Assembly: GCA_021464245.1 (NCBI GenBank)
Contig: JADCRB010000058.1
Coordinates: forward strand, 62,001 to 126,000
DNA: 64,000 nucleotides
Origin: Carallia brachiata
Taxonomy: Eukaryota; Streptophyta; Magnoliopsida; Malpighiales; Rhizophoraceae
Direction: 5' to 3'
Shown here: piece by piece, positions 1-14,300 of the stretch
Position numbering within the stretch: position 1 is the first letter of the stretch
Layout of the letters: each line of letters begins with the position of its first letter
Made by a program: the position numbers and the translations under genes
The notes under the pieces: generated by a model
What the model was told of the DNA's origin: nothing
Databases searched by the model: none
Seen by the model: only the letters and a program-made list of their open reading frames with translations

Positions 1-145
1 CATATATATTCTCAGGTTTAGCTTGCAAATGAGGGATTCATCTTCACATCCATATTTTTCCTTGGTCGGATATCTTTCTTATGTCCCCCCAACAAACAAA
101 AAAAAAATCTAATTCACTTCCAGAAGCACATCTCCCGTAGCTTTC

Positions 146-3100
146 ATGGCAGCTATTTTGCAAGTACTTGCCGTTCTTCTTTCTTTACCTTGGCTTCCAA
201 TTTTCAGTGCCACTTCCACCTCAACAAAGAGTCAGAGTCCTCAGGTAATTAAGCTTCTACTTTTTTTTTTTTTCCTTCTAAATCAAAATGGAAAATTAAG
301 AAGGAACAATTTATTAGTGACGACTTCCAGTCTTCCAATTGAATTATTATCAAAAAAGAAAAAATAAGGAAAAAGAAAAGAAAAAGAAAAAGAGGGTGTT
401 ATTCAAATCTGCATGAGAATAAATTTATATAGTGTTTTTATGTGACACTTTCATTTCCATGGGGCTTAAAAGTGGCAGCAATATATTGTTTATATGGGAA
501 GTTCTGGGAATGAAAATGGAGAAGACGCTCAAGCTTCAGAGTCAGCTCACTTGCAGTTATTGTCATCCATTATACCAAGGTGGTCCTTATCATGGTTGTC
601 ATAATCATACCATCATGATATATATCATCAGTTTGATTTTTTTTTTTTTTTTTTTTTTTTTGGTGGAAGCAGCTATGAGAGTGAAAGAATAACTCTAATC
701 CACCATTATGACCATGCTTTCAAGGGCTTCTCCGCCATGCTGACACGACATGAAGCATCTGTATTATCTGGTATTATCAACTCTTTAATTACTTTTTTTT
801 TTTAAGTTACAAATTTTATTTCCATGTTTTAGTAATAGTATGACTCTAAGCTACCGAAAGTTAGGTATGACGTTACTTCCCATCAATTCAGAATAATGTG
901 TTCTTTTGTTCATTGTTTTTTAGTAGTAATTTATTTCATATTGTATTCACTGTAATAACACTACTACTACTTTTGTGGTCCTTTATAACACTACTACTAC
1001 TACCAATGAATCTATTGCACTAACGGCTCTAATAAATGGCTCTACAAGCAATAACTAGTAGATTGCACTAGTTACTGATTATGGGATCGTTGGATCTCGG
1101 ATGTAAGCCAGAATCCCTCCATTTCAAAATTGAAGTGGGATTTGGGGATTTGCTTGGGTATTGTGCTGTTACGCGTGTTTTCATTTTTGACATAAAAAAA
1201 TGTGTTTGATTTTTTTTAGTGGATGTTTGATTTTTTTTAGTGGATGTTACATCATAATTAAATGGACCGAACACATGGATGGTGAGAGGGAAACAAAGGA
1301 TAGGCAGGACAAAGGTGGTGTGGAAACTTACATATTAAGAAATAATTTTTTGAAATTTAAACTTTTTCAAAAACACTCGCTCGATAAGCAACAACGACAG
1401 TAACATATGTAACAAGCATGAACAATGTACAACAAAAAATGAAATGTACTTTTTGATTATTTGTTGAATATTATGTCATATTTGTTATACAATATACTAT
1501 ACTTATTATATATAATGTATTTTAAATAGAAAACTTGAAATTTGAAAGGAATTAAAAAAAAATTTAATGTGTAAAACTCACACACGTCAGCTTAGCTCAT
1601 CTCTCCTGTGTCTCCCCTCCAAATAATCTTTTGCTATAATTGAACTATCAATAAGTTTATGACTAATGCGATTAAAATAACAGGGCATGATGGGGTTGTA
1701 TCCGTCTTCAAAGATCCAATGCTCCAACTCCACACAACTAGATCTTGGAGTTTCTTGGACTCCATTTCGGGCATACTACCCACCCATAGGCATCATCAGC
1801 ATCCCTCAAGCGACACAATAATTGGCTTGATCGACACAGGTAATTAATTGTCAATTTTTATGCTCCCTGGCTATTTTCCCTTGACTATAGCATTTGCTCT
1901 TCTTCATATATTGGACTTGCAAGCCGAGTAGGCCCCGGATTGTACAAGAAGAGTAACTCCCTAATTAGGCAAATTTAATATAAGAATTTTCCGTTAATTC
2001 TCCGGTTTGTTATTTACGGCCAGAATTTACATACAATTGAAAAATTGATATAACACTTGCATGAATAGAGTGTAATTCTCCCATATTTATTTGCTCCAAT
2101 TTTTCCCCTTTCGAGAGCTTAACTAGCATTAATCTCAATTTGGGTTAATTCTAGGAGAAGCTTTGTAATGTGTTTGGTGTTTAGTATTCTAGCAAGTTTA
2201 CTGAGAAAGGGAAAAGCAGTAGGGAGGCTTGTTAATATAAAAGTTAGATATTTTACCTGCAAACATTGGAAATTTTATTTCTCTTTGCCAGTTTCATCAA
2301 CGACAAAAAGTATCTTTTTCTTAAGAAGTTTGATGAAAAACACGTATCTAAAAAGGAGGTTTGATTCTTGCTAAAAAAAGGAAGCATAATTTATTTATTT
2401 ATATGTTTGTTTATTTAGGACGCCTATTACCGCATCTACTCTATAATGTGATAGTACTATTCTTTTTATAAATCTCACACTTATCCTTGTAATATTGGAA
2501 CTTAAAATATTTAAAATAGAAGTTTAAGTTCTATTAGAAATTTTAACTAAATTATACATAGCTTTTATTGATCTAAAAGAAACATATAAAAGAATTCTTA
2601 CCTAAGTAAATTGTTGAGAGATACGCGATCTCTTTCCCCACTTCAACTAAACCAAAAAGAAATGTGTTGATAGATGAATAAGAAGAATATTCACATATTA
2701 TTTAGTAATTTGGTAAGGGATATACATGAAGAAGAGTACCCGCATCAAGACGGTAGAAGATGAGACATAGACTTCCCAATTGCAGCAGGATTGCACTAGG
2801 GGTTTAATCTAAGTATTATTTTTTTTTTTTTTTTTTGGCAAAAATTATGAAGTGAAAGGATATATTCACGACGATGTTCCGTGGTGTGTTTTATTTGTAG
2901 ATGATATTATCGTAATAGATGAAACTATGGAGGGAATTAGACCGTAAATTAGAATTGTGATGAGATATTCCAAATCTAGGGGTTCTGATGCACACAAAAG
3001 TATGATAAATGCATTATAATTTAAGCTGGCATGATGACAGAGGACACTATTAGATTTAATGGTCATAAGTTAATGACCAATTTCGCTCTTTAGCCTGTAG

Positions 3101-6100
3101 TATTCAAATGGCGTGGAACATATAGAAGAGGACATTATTTGTCGGACCGCCGCTAAATGAATAAAATTGAGATTGGAGATTTTCCCCTGCCAAATTCTCA
3201 TTAAGTTGAAAGGTAATTTATATCAAAATAACAATTAGGTCAGAGACACTATATGATAATTAGTTTAAATATCAACAATTAATTAAAAAAAAGTGTAGTC
3301 AGGATGAGAATAATTTAGACGCTGTTTATTTTACACTAGTTAATGAACGAATGAGAATTAATTATTTAGATTTTCATTGATTTTGTTTGTTTTTAATGAA
3401 AAGCATTCTCATTACTTTAAAATAGAGAATGAGATTCCCACTTTTAAGCAAATAATGATTCATATATATAACTTATCAATGATTCTCATTCTCCATAATT
3501 AACTCAACATAAACAAAATAATATTAGAAAATTGTAAACCAAAACCTTTAAACTCATCAGTTATGCACCTTGCGCTTGGTTCATGCCCCCGTACAGCCTG
3601 CCATCAACGACTCCACCGTCCACCAGTGGCAGGTTATGCAGCACTAGTTCGGCATTGTATCCTCCTAGTAAGTATCGAACACCACCACCAATTGATATGG
3701 GTGTACAACAATTTATGAAACCACCACAAACATGTCCTAGTTAAACTGCGACAACCACGGTCAACAAAATTGCCTACCTGTTTGTGAAGCTTAGATAGAT
3801 TACATTTGTCAAGGCGTTTTTTATTTTTATTTTTATTTTTTGTGATGAACTGTTCATATCTTAACTTTCATACTTCTTTTTTTTTTTTTTTTACAACAAA
3901 AAAACACTTTCTTTTCTTAAAAAAAAAATAATGCACAAATTTTATATAATTTTATTGCTTTGTGTTATTAATAATAATATTATTATTAATGATAAAATTT
4001 TATGTTAATATTTTTATCTCAGATTTTATTTGTATGGTTATTATTGTAAAGTATATTATTATTATTATTATTATTATTATCATCAATTTTTTATAATAAT
4101 TTTTATTTTTACTTTTATGGATATTTAATATTTATAATTTGACATTATATTAAAATATTTTTTGTATTTTATAATTTTTGATTTGGTAATCATAATTTTT
4201 TAATTTTAATAAAATTTCGCTCACTTTTATTGTGACATAAATATAGATTTCAATTCCGAACTGAAACAAACGACTATCAAGGGTTTTAATTCTGATTCTT
4301 AAGTAAATCGAACATATTAAAAAATAAGTTATTATATTTTCGTTTCTTCTTGATTCTGATTCCGATTCTAGATTGTAAACCAAACAGTCCCTTAGATTGA
4401 TTTGTGGCCACTCTAAAAAAGAAAAGAAAAAAACCGAATAAGAAATAAGAATATTTATAACAAAGCGAGTGTGACAAGTATTTGAGATAAGCTAAGAAAG
4501 TATCATTCGTGTTGGTTTGAATTTATCAAACGTAAACTTAAAATGCTCTAATTAACAAATCTACATCAAAATATATAAACTTACACTTATATAATTGATA
4601 AATTCTTCAGCTCTCAACTAGGGCTTCAGTTTCGCCCTCTAAATTATATATCTTTATTTTCAACTCTATTAAGATGTCTCTTTACAACAAGAACTAATCA
4701 ACTTATAAACATTTTTCAGTTGATCCTCAAATACTTCGGAAGTAAATGCAATTATATGAAATAAATTAAGCTAAATCCTATTTCAAATAACAAAATTTTG
4801 TGGATTCGTGTACGCCATGCCCAGCCTTGCAATCGATTGATCATTATAGAAGTATATTTTTTTAATTATTTTTCTCGAAGCTCTATCACGACTTGCCATT
4901 GAAATATTGCATCACAAAATAATTACTTCTGTAGGGATATGGCCCGAGTCTCCGAGTTTCAATGACGAAGGAATTGGGGAAATCCCTGCAAGATGGAAAG
5001 GAATTTGCATGGAGGGATCTGACTTCAAGAAATCCAATTGTAATAGGTGATCAAATCTTTTTTCAATTAAATCAGTGCATACAAAAATTACACACACGTA
5101 TTGGCAAAAGCATTGTTTAATTTTGGTCTTTGGACATTATCAATTTTTTTCAATTTGGTCCGTAACCCAAACTTTTTTGTTTCAGTTCTGTTTTCTTCTT
5201 AAAACTTACTGTTTGCCTATCTAATAATTTAAATCCCACGACTTGAATTTTTTTTTCCCTTTTTAGTTGACTAAATTTATAATAAAGAAATAACTTGGAG
5301 GCCATTATCTTTAATGTAAATTACATTGTTTTTCCCAATTACATAATAAATAAACCAAATGACTTCAGTGCATGCTTATAATTACTTCATGGTTAACATA
5401 AAAATGAAATAAAGCTTTGAGAAGCCGATTCATATAGCAACAAATGTTGATGGCCAAAATTAGACGAGTATTAAAAGTTCAAGAACCTTTTTAATTTGCA
5501 TTGTTGTAGTTGAAAAAATGATTTAAAATACAAATTAGCTTTATAATTGTTTTTTTTTCCAGTAAAAGTACTGAAAATAAACCAAATGACTTCAGTGCAT
5601 GCTTAAAATTACCTTGCACTGTTATGGTTGTTTATTTTTTTCTTGTAAAAGTACTAAAAATAATGTAGGAAGCTGATAGGAGCAAGGTACTATAGCCTCA
5701 CTGGAAGGAAATTCAACAACAATAACAAGACCGACGATCCAGCCATATCCAGAGGCTCGCCAAGGGATTATGTGGGGCATGGCACCCACACCACATCAAT
5801 TGCTGCTGGTGCTGCAGTTGCCAATGCCAATTACAATGGCCTGGCAAGTGGCACGGCCAAGGGTGGCTCCCCTTCAGCCAGGATAGCTATGTACAAGGCA
5901 TGTACAATGGATGGCTGCTCCGGCTCCGCGGTCATGAAGGCGATTGATGATGCCGTTAAGGACGGAGTTGACATGATTTCCATCTCGATTGGGATGAATT
6001 CTATTTTCCAGTCTGATTATTTGAGTGACCCCATTGCAATAGCGCATTTCATGCACAACAAAAGGGTGTTATGGTTGTATGCTCCGGAGGCAACGATGGC

Positions 6101-6277
6101 CCTGATGCTTATACTATAGTCAATTCTGCTCCTTGGATCTTTACTGTTGCAGCTTCTAACATTGATAGAGACTTTGAATCCACTGTGATTCTGGGAAATG
6201 GAAAAACTTTCCAGGTAACATTTCTATTTCACCTTTGCTTATCCTCACCTTATTGTCTTAGTAGGGTGCTAGCTTCT

Positions 6278-6330
<53 letters not shown>

Positions 6331-9300
6331 GCTGGTGTTAGACAATATAATTTTAAAGCTTTATTTTAAAGTTAGAAGATTTTACACTTGAATTTTTTGT
6401 TATATAAGATATGAATGTTGTTATTTAAAATTGATTATTTGTTACATTTAGGACATCCTTTCACTCTAAAATGCCTCTTGCTCTTAACATTTTTCCATAA
6501 TTTTATTTTATCAATTTTATTTTTGAGCCATGCTTGAATTTTTTTTTTCACTCACAGCTAACATTGATTTAACCATGTCTATCTCACTGTGGATTATCTT
6601 GTACCTTGGAGTCTTATTATTAGCACAGAATTAATGGCTAATTAATTTTGTAGGGTTCGGCCATTAATTTCTCAAATCTCACTGATTCAAGGACCTACCC
6701 TCTTGTACTTGGAGAGGATGTCGCTGCTAATTTTACCCCCATATCAGAAGCAAGGTAATTCTCTATCCTTAATTAGTTGGTAACTTTGCATTAGGTTGAC
6801 CACAAGCGTTTTAAACCTGAATTTGCATTGTCAATAGAAAGTCTGATGGTTGCATGATTATCACTTCAACTACAAGTGACAGTATTTTATTCAAGGACGA
6901 ATAAGGCATAAAATATATCTAATTTCAAATTTGCATCACTTTAGGCTGGATTTATTTTATCGAGTTATTTGTAGACAACTTCACAAAATCAATGTGCTCA
7001 TAAAAGTCAAACTGGCTTGATCATTGTGTGGCATATCCGGGTCTCAAAAATTATTTTTCCTTTCAGATTAATCTGAAAGCTCAATATCTGCTCCAAAATG
7101 TAACCCAAAGATAATTGTCAATGCTCATGAGATCCATTGGAAAAAAGTCACACGTATAATCTTGAGTAGGGTAGATGAGTTTTTGTTCATCAAAAGTAGC
7201 AAAACAAATTTTGGGGCTTAAACATGTCATATGAAGGAGTAACTTAATATTGAACTTTGTGAATATGTTGATAATCTCTTTAAGTTGTCTATTACTAATT
7301 TGATAAAATAAATTCACCTGAGAGTGATGCAAATTTTAAACTTGTTTAGCTTTACGTTTTGATTGTCCTTGTATAATAAAAATATCATTCATTGGATTGA
7401 CAATAATATATTTTTATAAATAAAATAACTTCATCAAATAAAGCTTTTCTTCTTTTTCCTCTCACTAATTGTAATCGCTATTTCGAAAGCAAAACTTGTT
7501 TTTTAACATTATCAATACCTTGAGACACTTTTTTGTTGTGCTTGAGATAACTTGTTAGTGATTCGCAATATATTTTTCATCAAATGCAAGTTCAAATTGA
7601 ATTCAAAAGATTGTAACATATTCAATAAGCTGCATGCTTCAACTCTTTGTTCTCAAGTCACACTATTCTTTTTAATAAATTTAAGAGCATCAACTATAGA
7701 TCAGAACATTTGCGATCAAGCACAACATTAGCATATCTCTATTTATTGTTCCAATTTTGTAAAGCTCTCCGTGATAAATAAATTACCACCGTTTTTGTTC
7801 TCTAAAATTAAGTCTCATATCTCATAAGATATAAAATTGAAATAGAAGGTAACATTTTTTTGATACACTAAATTTGTAGTCTATTGATTGACAAGGATCG
7901 TCTATGGATACGCTCTTCTAATTTCAGTTGAGTGTTGTTATATGGTTAAAGAATTTCTTTAATGTCATAATAACGTCGTTTTGGGTTTATTGTTTATTTA
8001 CGTGGGACTCAAAATAGTGTTATGCTAACGTCATTATAAATAGATTGTGGTTAAATTCCCTGTCTAGTTATCTATTTCCATTTCAATTTGATTACTAGGA
8101 TGATATATGGTATAATAATTTTGGTCATTTTCCAAGATCAAGAGATATTTTAAATCCGCATCTCAAAGCATTTTTTTCTTTAAATTTGGCTCTCTAGCTG
8201 GTAGATCATTAAATACTGGATTAGAAGATGATTCCTCTTATATAGGCTTTCGTTTTATTGAAAACTTCTTCTTAAACAAAGAAAAAAATGTTGGTCGTTG
8301 CAGCTTGGGCCGAGGCCGTTTTATTAAAAGCTTGTCCTACAAATTATTTGTTATATTAATTAAATCCAAATGAAAAATATAAAGTTTATGCGAGTAGCAA
8401 GTTTCCTTTGAAAAAAAAAAAATATAATAATAAAGAACCAATATATTAGATTCCAAATATACCTTGGCTCATAGATACGATACCGGCACGCCCGCAATAC
8501 ATTTTTTTTATAGAAAGAAAAATAGAAATATACAATGGTCACGCACATGCCAATAACACAAGACTTTTCTCCCAATGGTCTTTTTAATTGTTATATTCCG
8601 TATGCCCTTTGTTTGTTTGTTTGTTTTTTTTTTTTTTTTTTCTTTTCATTCAATCTACTATGAATACTCTAACGTCGAGTTCCCCCAAGGATGCATTTAT
8701 TAATACTGCATGTTTAACGTCATGCACTCGCTCCTATTCATAAAAGGTACAGACACACAGGCACATCTAACGCCGAACTAAAATAATGCAGGATTTGTTA
8801 TCCAAGTTCATTAGATGGACAGAAAGTCGCTGGCAGAATCGTTGTTTGTACGGACATCGATTCAAGAATTTCTAGACAAATACAGAAACTAGTTGTAGAG
8901 GATGCTGGAGCAAAGGGGTTAATTTTGATTGACGAGGATAGGAAAGGTGTGCCATTGGACTCAGGTTCCTTTCCTTTGACACAAGTTGGCAGTATTGAAG
9001 GGGCGCAGATCCATCAATACATCAACGGCACCAGGTAAGTGACATTGCAATGTTGTGCATTCTCTTTCGATAATTTCTAATTTGAATATTTCCTAACTGA
9101 ATTTATATCCTCCGAGCTCGCCATACAAACACTATTTGTAGTTACAGTAGCGCCAAGTTCATTACTGCCTCATCTCGGATCTCTTCCATAGTGTGTGGTA
9201 ATTGCTTATGTGAGAGTCAATGGTCCCCAGTGTAATGTTCTACATCATGTGAAACTGATTCTGATTCTGGGTAATTTTCACACTAGCAATTCCAATCTGT

Positions 9301-10940
9301 TCAAGCTCCATTGCAACTGTTTGGAATCATATTTTGATTCTGCTTATAGTTATGGGTAAAACGGAGGATCGCAACATTAGAGGGTTTGAAAAATAGTCAA
9401 ATGTATGCAACTATTGTTTTCCCAAATGAATTATTTCCACGACTCGAATGTTTGAAAATAAAGATTTAGTGCCCTTCATCTCTGTTATAGTACTAGAAGG
9501 ATTGGCAAAATAGTTGCACAAGTACACGCGATCCTTAATCATTTATGGAAAGATTCTTTCAATTTTAGTTCTATAAGCACACTTTTCTTCAACAGAAAGC
9601 CAACTGCAACTATCCTTGCGTCAGTGGATGTTCCACGATACAAACCAGCACCAGCAGTTGCGTATTTCTCTTCCAGAGGACCTGGACAGCTTACGGAAAA
9701 CATTCTCAAGGTGATTCTGTCACACCCCGAGTCAATTACTTGATAGATTCATTGTTGGTAAACAAATACTGTGCAAGCTGACCAATCATGAACATTAATG
9801 ACTAATCTTGCAGCCAGATATAATGGCTCCAGGAGTTGCCATTTTAGCTGCCATGACTCCAACAAGTAATACAGCGAGCATTCCAAATCCAAAGATGCCA
9901 TCCGGCTATGCCTTAAAATCCGGAACGTCTATGGCTTGCCCTCATGTGGCAGGGGCCGCTGCAATGATCAAGTCCGTGCACCCTAGATGGAGTTCCTCCG
10001 CGATAAAATCTGCACTTATGACAACAGGTACGAGAGGAACATTAAGAATTCCGTTAAAATTGCCTTTATTTGAACTTTTAGACTACTTTCTGCCAAGTAT
10101 GAACCTTGGAATATAGCCACGTTTATTGCAGCTATTAACCTGCATCATGCCGAAACAATCTCTTTGTGAAGTAATAGAGTAAGGCTATGTAAGGGTGCGT
10201 ACATTTGACCAATTTTCAGTCCTGAGAGTGTGGAAACCTGGTGCACTGGGACGACCTGTTTTGCTATGTGCATGAACATTAGAATACTTAATACCATATT
10301 ACTAGTGCACCGTTGAAGTCTTAATTTGGTAAACGGAAATTAGGAGTGCACTTGAATTGATTATTGTGACCTTTTTCTGTGTGCAGCAACCATTTATGAT
10401 AACATGAGGAAACCATTGACAAATAGCTCGCATTCATGGGCAAATCCACATGAAATGGGTGTTGGTGAAATAAATCCGCGTAAAGCCCTCGACCCAGGAT
10501 TAGTTTTTGAGACAACAACAGAGGACTATCTGCAATTCCTCTGTTATTTTAGGTACAAGGAGAAAATCGTAAGATCCATGTCTAACACAAACTACAGTTG
10601 CCCAAGGTTCAGCAATGACGCACTCATCTCCAACATCGTTAACTATCCATCAGTCTCTATTAGTAAGCTTGACAGGCGTGGACCAGCCCAAACAGTCAAA
10701 AGAAGTGTGACGAATGTGGGATCCCCAAATGCTACATACATTGCCAGAGTGCATACTCCAAGGGGACTGGCAGTGAGTGTTTTCCCAAGGAAGATGGTAT
10801 TCACAGAACGGTCGACCAGGATGTCTTTTAATGTTAAATTTTCCGGCAAGGAGGCTCCCAGTGGCTACAACTTTGGATCCGTGACATGGCTTGATGGTCG
10901 TCATTCTGTCCGTCTGATCTTTGCAGTGAATGTTCAATAA
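146..10940 (+). CDS. Subtilisin-like serine protease, SBT5/CRSP-like, with a frameshift in exon 6
   Basis: Secreted subtilase (peptidase S8) acting in the cell wall or apoplast. I assemble 11 exons with GT-AG junctions in phase: 146-244, 479-579, 673-770, 1684-1839, 4935-5046, 5669-6214, 6654-6754, 8792-9034, 9596-9710, 9814-10027, 10387-10940. Exon 1 encodes a signal peptide ([18 protein letters not shown]). Exons 2-4 encode the I9 prodomain ([24 protein letters not shown]) and the catalytic Asp (GLIDTG). Exon 6 carries the catalytic His (GHGTHT) and oxyanion Asn (CSGGNDGP). Exons 7-9 encode the PA region, exon 10 the catalytic Ser ([12 protein letters not shown]), exon 11 the Fn3-like C-terminus. 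Length would be about 779 aa, normal for the family. The oddity is a one-base loss at about 6042-6043, between DPIAI and AFHAQQKGV. As read, translation stops at 6117-6119, before the oxyanion Asn and catalytic Ser. It is either a recent pseudogene or a sequence error. SBT5.2/CRSP is the closest family I recall; the exact orthologue is not settled. Confidence 0.9.
3316..4394. mobile_element. Non-autonomous TIR element inside subtilase intron 4
   Basis: The left end reads TAGACGCTGTTTATTTTAC. The reverse complement of the right end reads AAGGGACTGTTTGGTTTACA, so the two form imperfect terminal inverted repeats about 1.08 kb apart. The interior is AT-rich, with an (ATT)n run near 4055-4081, except for a more GC-rich block at about 3560-3780 that is not transposase-like. 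No target-site duplication is certain. It explains about a third of this 3.1-kb intron. The rest (1840-3315, 4395-4934) shows nothing I can name. Confidence 0.45.
5351..5605 (+). repeat. 28-bp direct repeat in subtilase intron 5
   Basis: The same 28 bases, beginning TAAACCAAATGACTTCAG, occur at 5351-5378 and 5578-5605. A second short motif, GTAAAAGTACT, also appears twice near the 3' end of the intron (about 5561 and 5645), so a tract close to the splice acceptor has been duplicated. The acceptor in use is the AG at 5667-5668. Confidence 0.8.
6280..6330. repeat. (TA)n(CA)n microsatellite in subtilase intron 6
   Basis: An uninterrupted TA run of about 21 units is followed by a short CA run, 65 bp inside intron 6. 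It is a likely polymorphic marker and has no apparent coding effect. Confidence 0.95.
6755..8791 (+). other. Long AT-rich intron 7 of the subtilase gene
   Basis: This 2.0-kb intron separates the end of the catalytic domain from most of the PA region. It holds poly-A/T runs and a (TTTG)n poly-T tract near 8610-8641. The sequence around 7080-7340 looks transposon-derived, but I cannot assign it to a family. No exon-like segment was found in it. Confidence 0.5.
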
Positions 10941-11096
10941 CATGCAAATTGCTAGCATCAATTGCTCAAAATCTTTATTTATGTTTATGTTTTGATTAAA
11001 CGCGAGTTTTCGTGTAACGTTATAGTTTTTGTCATATGGTGGTCATAGATTGGAGTCGCATTAACTGTCTATTTTGTGAAAATCAAATAACTCAGC

Positions 11097-11102
11097 AATA
11101 AA
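11097..11102 (+). terminator. Likely polyadenylation signal of the subtilase gene
   Basis: A canonical AATAAA lies 157 bp after the subtilase stop codon, inside the 426-bp spacer between the two convergent stops (10941-11366). That spacer holds only the two 3' untranslated regions; no other feature was seen in it. Confidence 0.5.
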
Positions 11103-11366
11103 TATTTTGAAACACAAAATGGTGTTATCAGTCTTCCAATCACTTTCTCAACAAATTGGAAATCTAAAGCAGGCAAAAAGTGGAGTAACCAAGGTCCATC
11201 CAAATATGGAGCAAAGCAAACAATGAGGGGCTTATTTAAAACACACTTGCATCTGAATCATCAAGTGTTCATTAAACATTTTTGGAACGACCATAAAATT
11301 TATCATTGGCATTCTCTTTCAAATGCTAATTAAATGGACAGCTTCTTGGGACATCTTACAATTTCT

Positions 11367-14300
11367 TTAATTTTCCACACCAATTGCCAGTTTCTCTCGT
11401 AATATTTTCCGCAGTATTTTTCCAGATGGTGCCTTTGGAATGGATTCCACGAAAAACACGCGCTTTATCCTTTTGTAGAATACCACCTGCAAATCATCAA
11501 GGCAATAATAAAAAAATAATTAAAAAAAAAACAACGGGGGTTAGCAGTACGCATTAGGAAATTTTCAACTTAATTAATGCAATTAAGGATTAACATTTTC
11601 CTTTTTGGGTAACCTTTTGGTTTAGAAATTTTCACATTTGTGACTCATTTTGCTCCCCAAAAAACAGGAAAATCCCCACACAACCATACCATGGCTAGGA
11701 GTATTTGCGATTGTATATTGATTCCAAAAACTACATATTTTCAAAGCCTTTTATTATTTTTTTTCATTTAGTTGATTATGAGAGAGGATTTAACTATCAA
11801 TTAAATCGGAAATTAAAATCCCAAATTTTACTTCAAATTTTAAATTTAGTGGTCATTATATTATACCTATTAGTTTTCTTAAACAGAATTTGTCTGTTAA
11901 TAACTTTGCGAGCACACACACATACCCACATACACTAATATATGACAATTAATACATAACGAGGCTGATAAAATATACGGTGCACATTATCAAGATTTAC
12001 CTGTTTCGAAATGTACTGCTTAATTTCCTCGTCGGTGATCTGAGAATCATCGGATCTCACCACAAATGCAACTGGAATTTCTCCAGCAACCTCATCCTTC
12101 ATTCTGAAAGTTGAAATTAAGTAACCATGTAAACTTTTTTTTTTTTTTTTGGAGGATTTAATTCAAAGAAGTAGAGTGAGTACAACTTTTATAATTGAAT
12201 TTGAAATGAAAATTAATTTTTTGGGACTTACGCAACGACAGCAGCATCGGAGATGTTGGGGTGGGCTTGTAGCATTTCTTCAAGTTCGGCCGGAGGAACT
12301 TGGTACCCTTTGTACTTGATCAGTTCCTTCAATCTATCAACGATGAAGAGCTCATCATCTTCATCAATGTAACCAATGTCTCCCGTATGTAGCCACCCTT
12401 CCTTGTCTATTGTTCTTGACGTGGCCTCAGGGTCATTCAAGTACCCTGCCCATTGCATTTCCAAGAATAAGAGCTCATTAGTTTCTTATTTACAATATCA
12501 TGTACTAGGGCTTCTTTTATTGCTTAATTCCCAAAATTTAAAAAGGTCTAATTTGTCTCATATTTTTTTTATACAAACAGTTAGAATACTTTGTTGAGAC
12601 CTCAATATCTCGAAATTTGAATGTGACCGGCTGGTTACACCAAAAAAAAGTAAGAACTGGTCTCCTATTAGTTCACAACTAAAATTCCAAAAAAACAGTA
12701 GTAAAAGCCGGACAATCTCGGATGGATCATGGAACCGCGGAAACTCTAATGAGACTGATTTTGACTTTACCATGTCAAATATAACAGTTAATTCATTTTT
12801 TTTTTTGTTTAACTTATAATTACGTCTTCAATTTTTATTTAAACTTAAAATTAACTCATAAATTGTATCACAGTTTAATCATTAAAACTAAAATTTGACA
12901 TACAATAAAGTCTTTCTGTATAGTCTTTTTGTCAAATACCTTTAAATTTAACCGCTAAAAATGACTTTTAATCGAAATATACCATATATATTGTTATGCT
13001 CTATTTTTTTATAATTTTGACTATTGATAAACATTTTCAATTCGACGAACAAATCCATTTTAACAACGTTGCTGCAAATGGTGTTTTCTCCAGCAATTTT
13101 TGTGTCCGTTTGGGAAGTGGGCAAATGAATTAACAAACTGAAAAGCAAGCAGTCTGGAAGTGGAAGGCATGTTTTGGGGGGGTGTTGGTGTAGTGTACCT
13201 TTCATGATCTGATCTCCTCTAATGCAAATCTCTCCGGGCTGGTTGTGGGGAAGAGAGGCACCGGTTTCAGGATCCACGATCTTCATTTCTGCATTCCTGA
13301 CCACTGTGCCGCATGAAGCCGGTTTTATCTCCGACGGCTCTTTTGCAAATGACAAACACATTGCTAGAACTGGCCCTGCTTCTGTCATTCCGTATCCCTA
13401 TCCATTTAACAAACCAATGTTAATTTTCCCTCCCATTAATTAATCATATAATAACACAAATTAGTCCTTGGAAAGGAAATAAGACAATTAATTAAAACAA
13501 AAAAAAAATGAAACACAGGAAGACCCAATTTCCCATAGATTAATGAGCGTTTGTCACAACTAAGTGCTGATCAATTACTTGTGGTTATAGTCTTAATTTT
13601 ATATATATTACAGTGATGGATTCATAACAGCTTCGATTGACTGCAGACTAGAGTCAAAAAACCACATAACTATATACCAAATGGTAATTTGATACATATT
13701 AACCTATATATTTATAATACCAAGTGGAGTTGGGGGACAATTCTCTCCTCACCCCCTCCTAAATCAATCCCTCTTTTTTATACTGCAGAGAAAAATGGGG
13801 CAGGCAGTTTGCTTGTTGCCTTCTCATTAATTTATGTCCTTGGCAGTATTGAAAGAATCAGACAAATTGATTGATTCAACTGAAAAAATTAAAAATCGGA
13901 CATTAAACCGGTCTAATTAACCTTAAAAAACTATTAGATTGAAAAGCTAACCAAGAATCGGGTGAACCGATTGGTTAATTGAGAACCGACGAACTGACCC
14001 AAGTTTTTGTGACTGAAACGGTTTGGTTCAAAGAAAAAAATATCAAAAAAATGAAAAAACAATAATAAATGTCAATAAATGCCAACATATCTTAATCAAA
14101 ATTAATTAATATTTTATCTTACGAAGTATCTACGTGCCTAATTTCTCTCAAAAGTTATTAATTTATTTCAATTTTTTAAAAATAATTAATACATTGTCAT
14201 TTTTAAAAGTAATTAATATTTTTCTATTTTGGAAAAAATATTTACTACTTTACAAATATATAAATGATATATTTTTAGAAATAAATTAAATGAGATATAG

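Noticed and set aside
10643..10961. Minus-strand open frames over the last subtilase exon
   Set aside because: Antisense shadows of a conserved coding exon.
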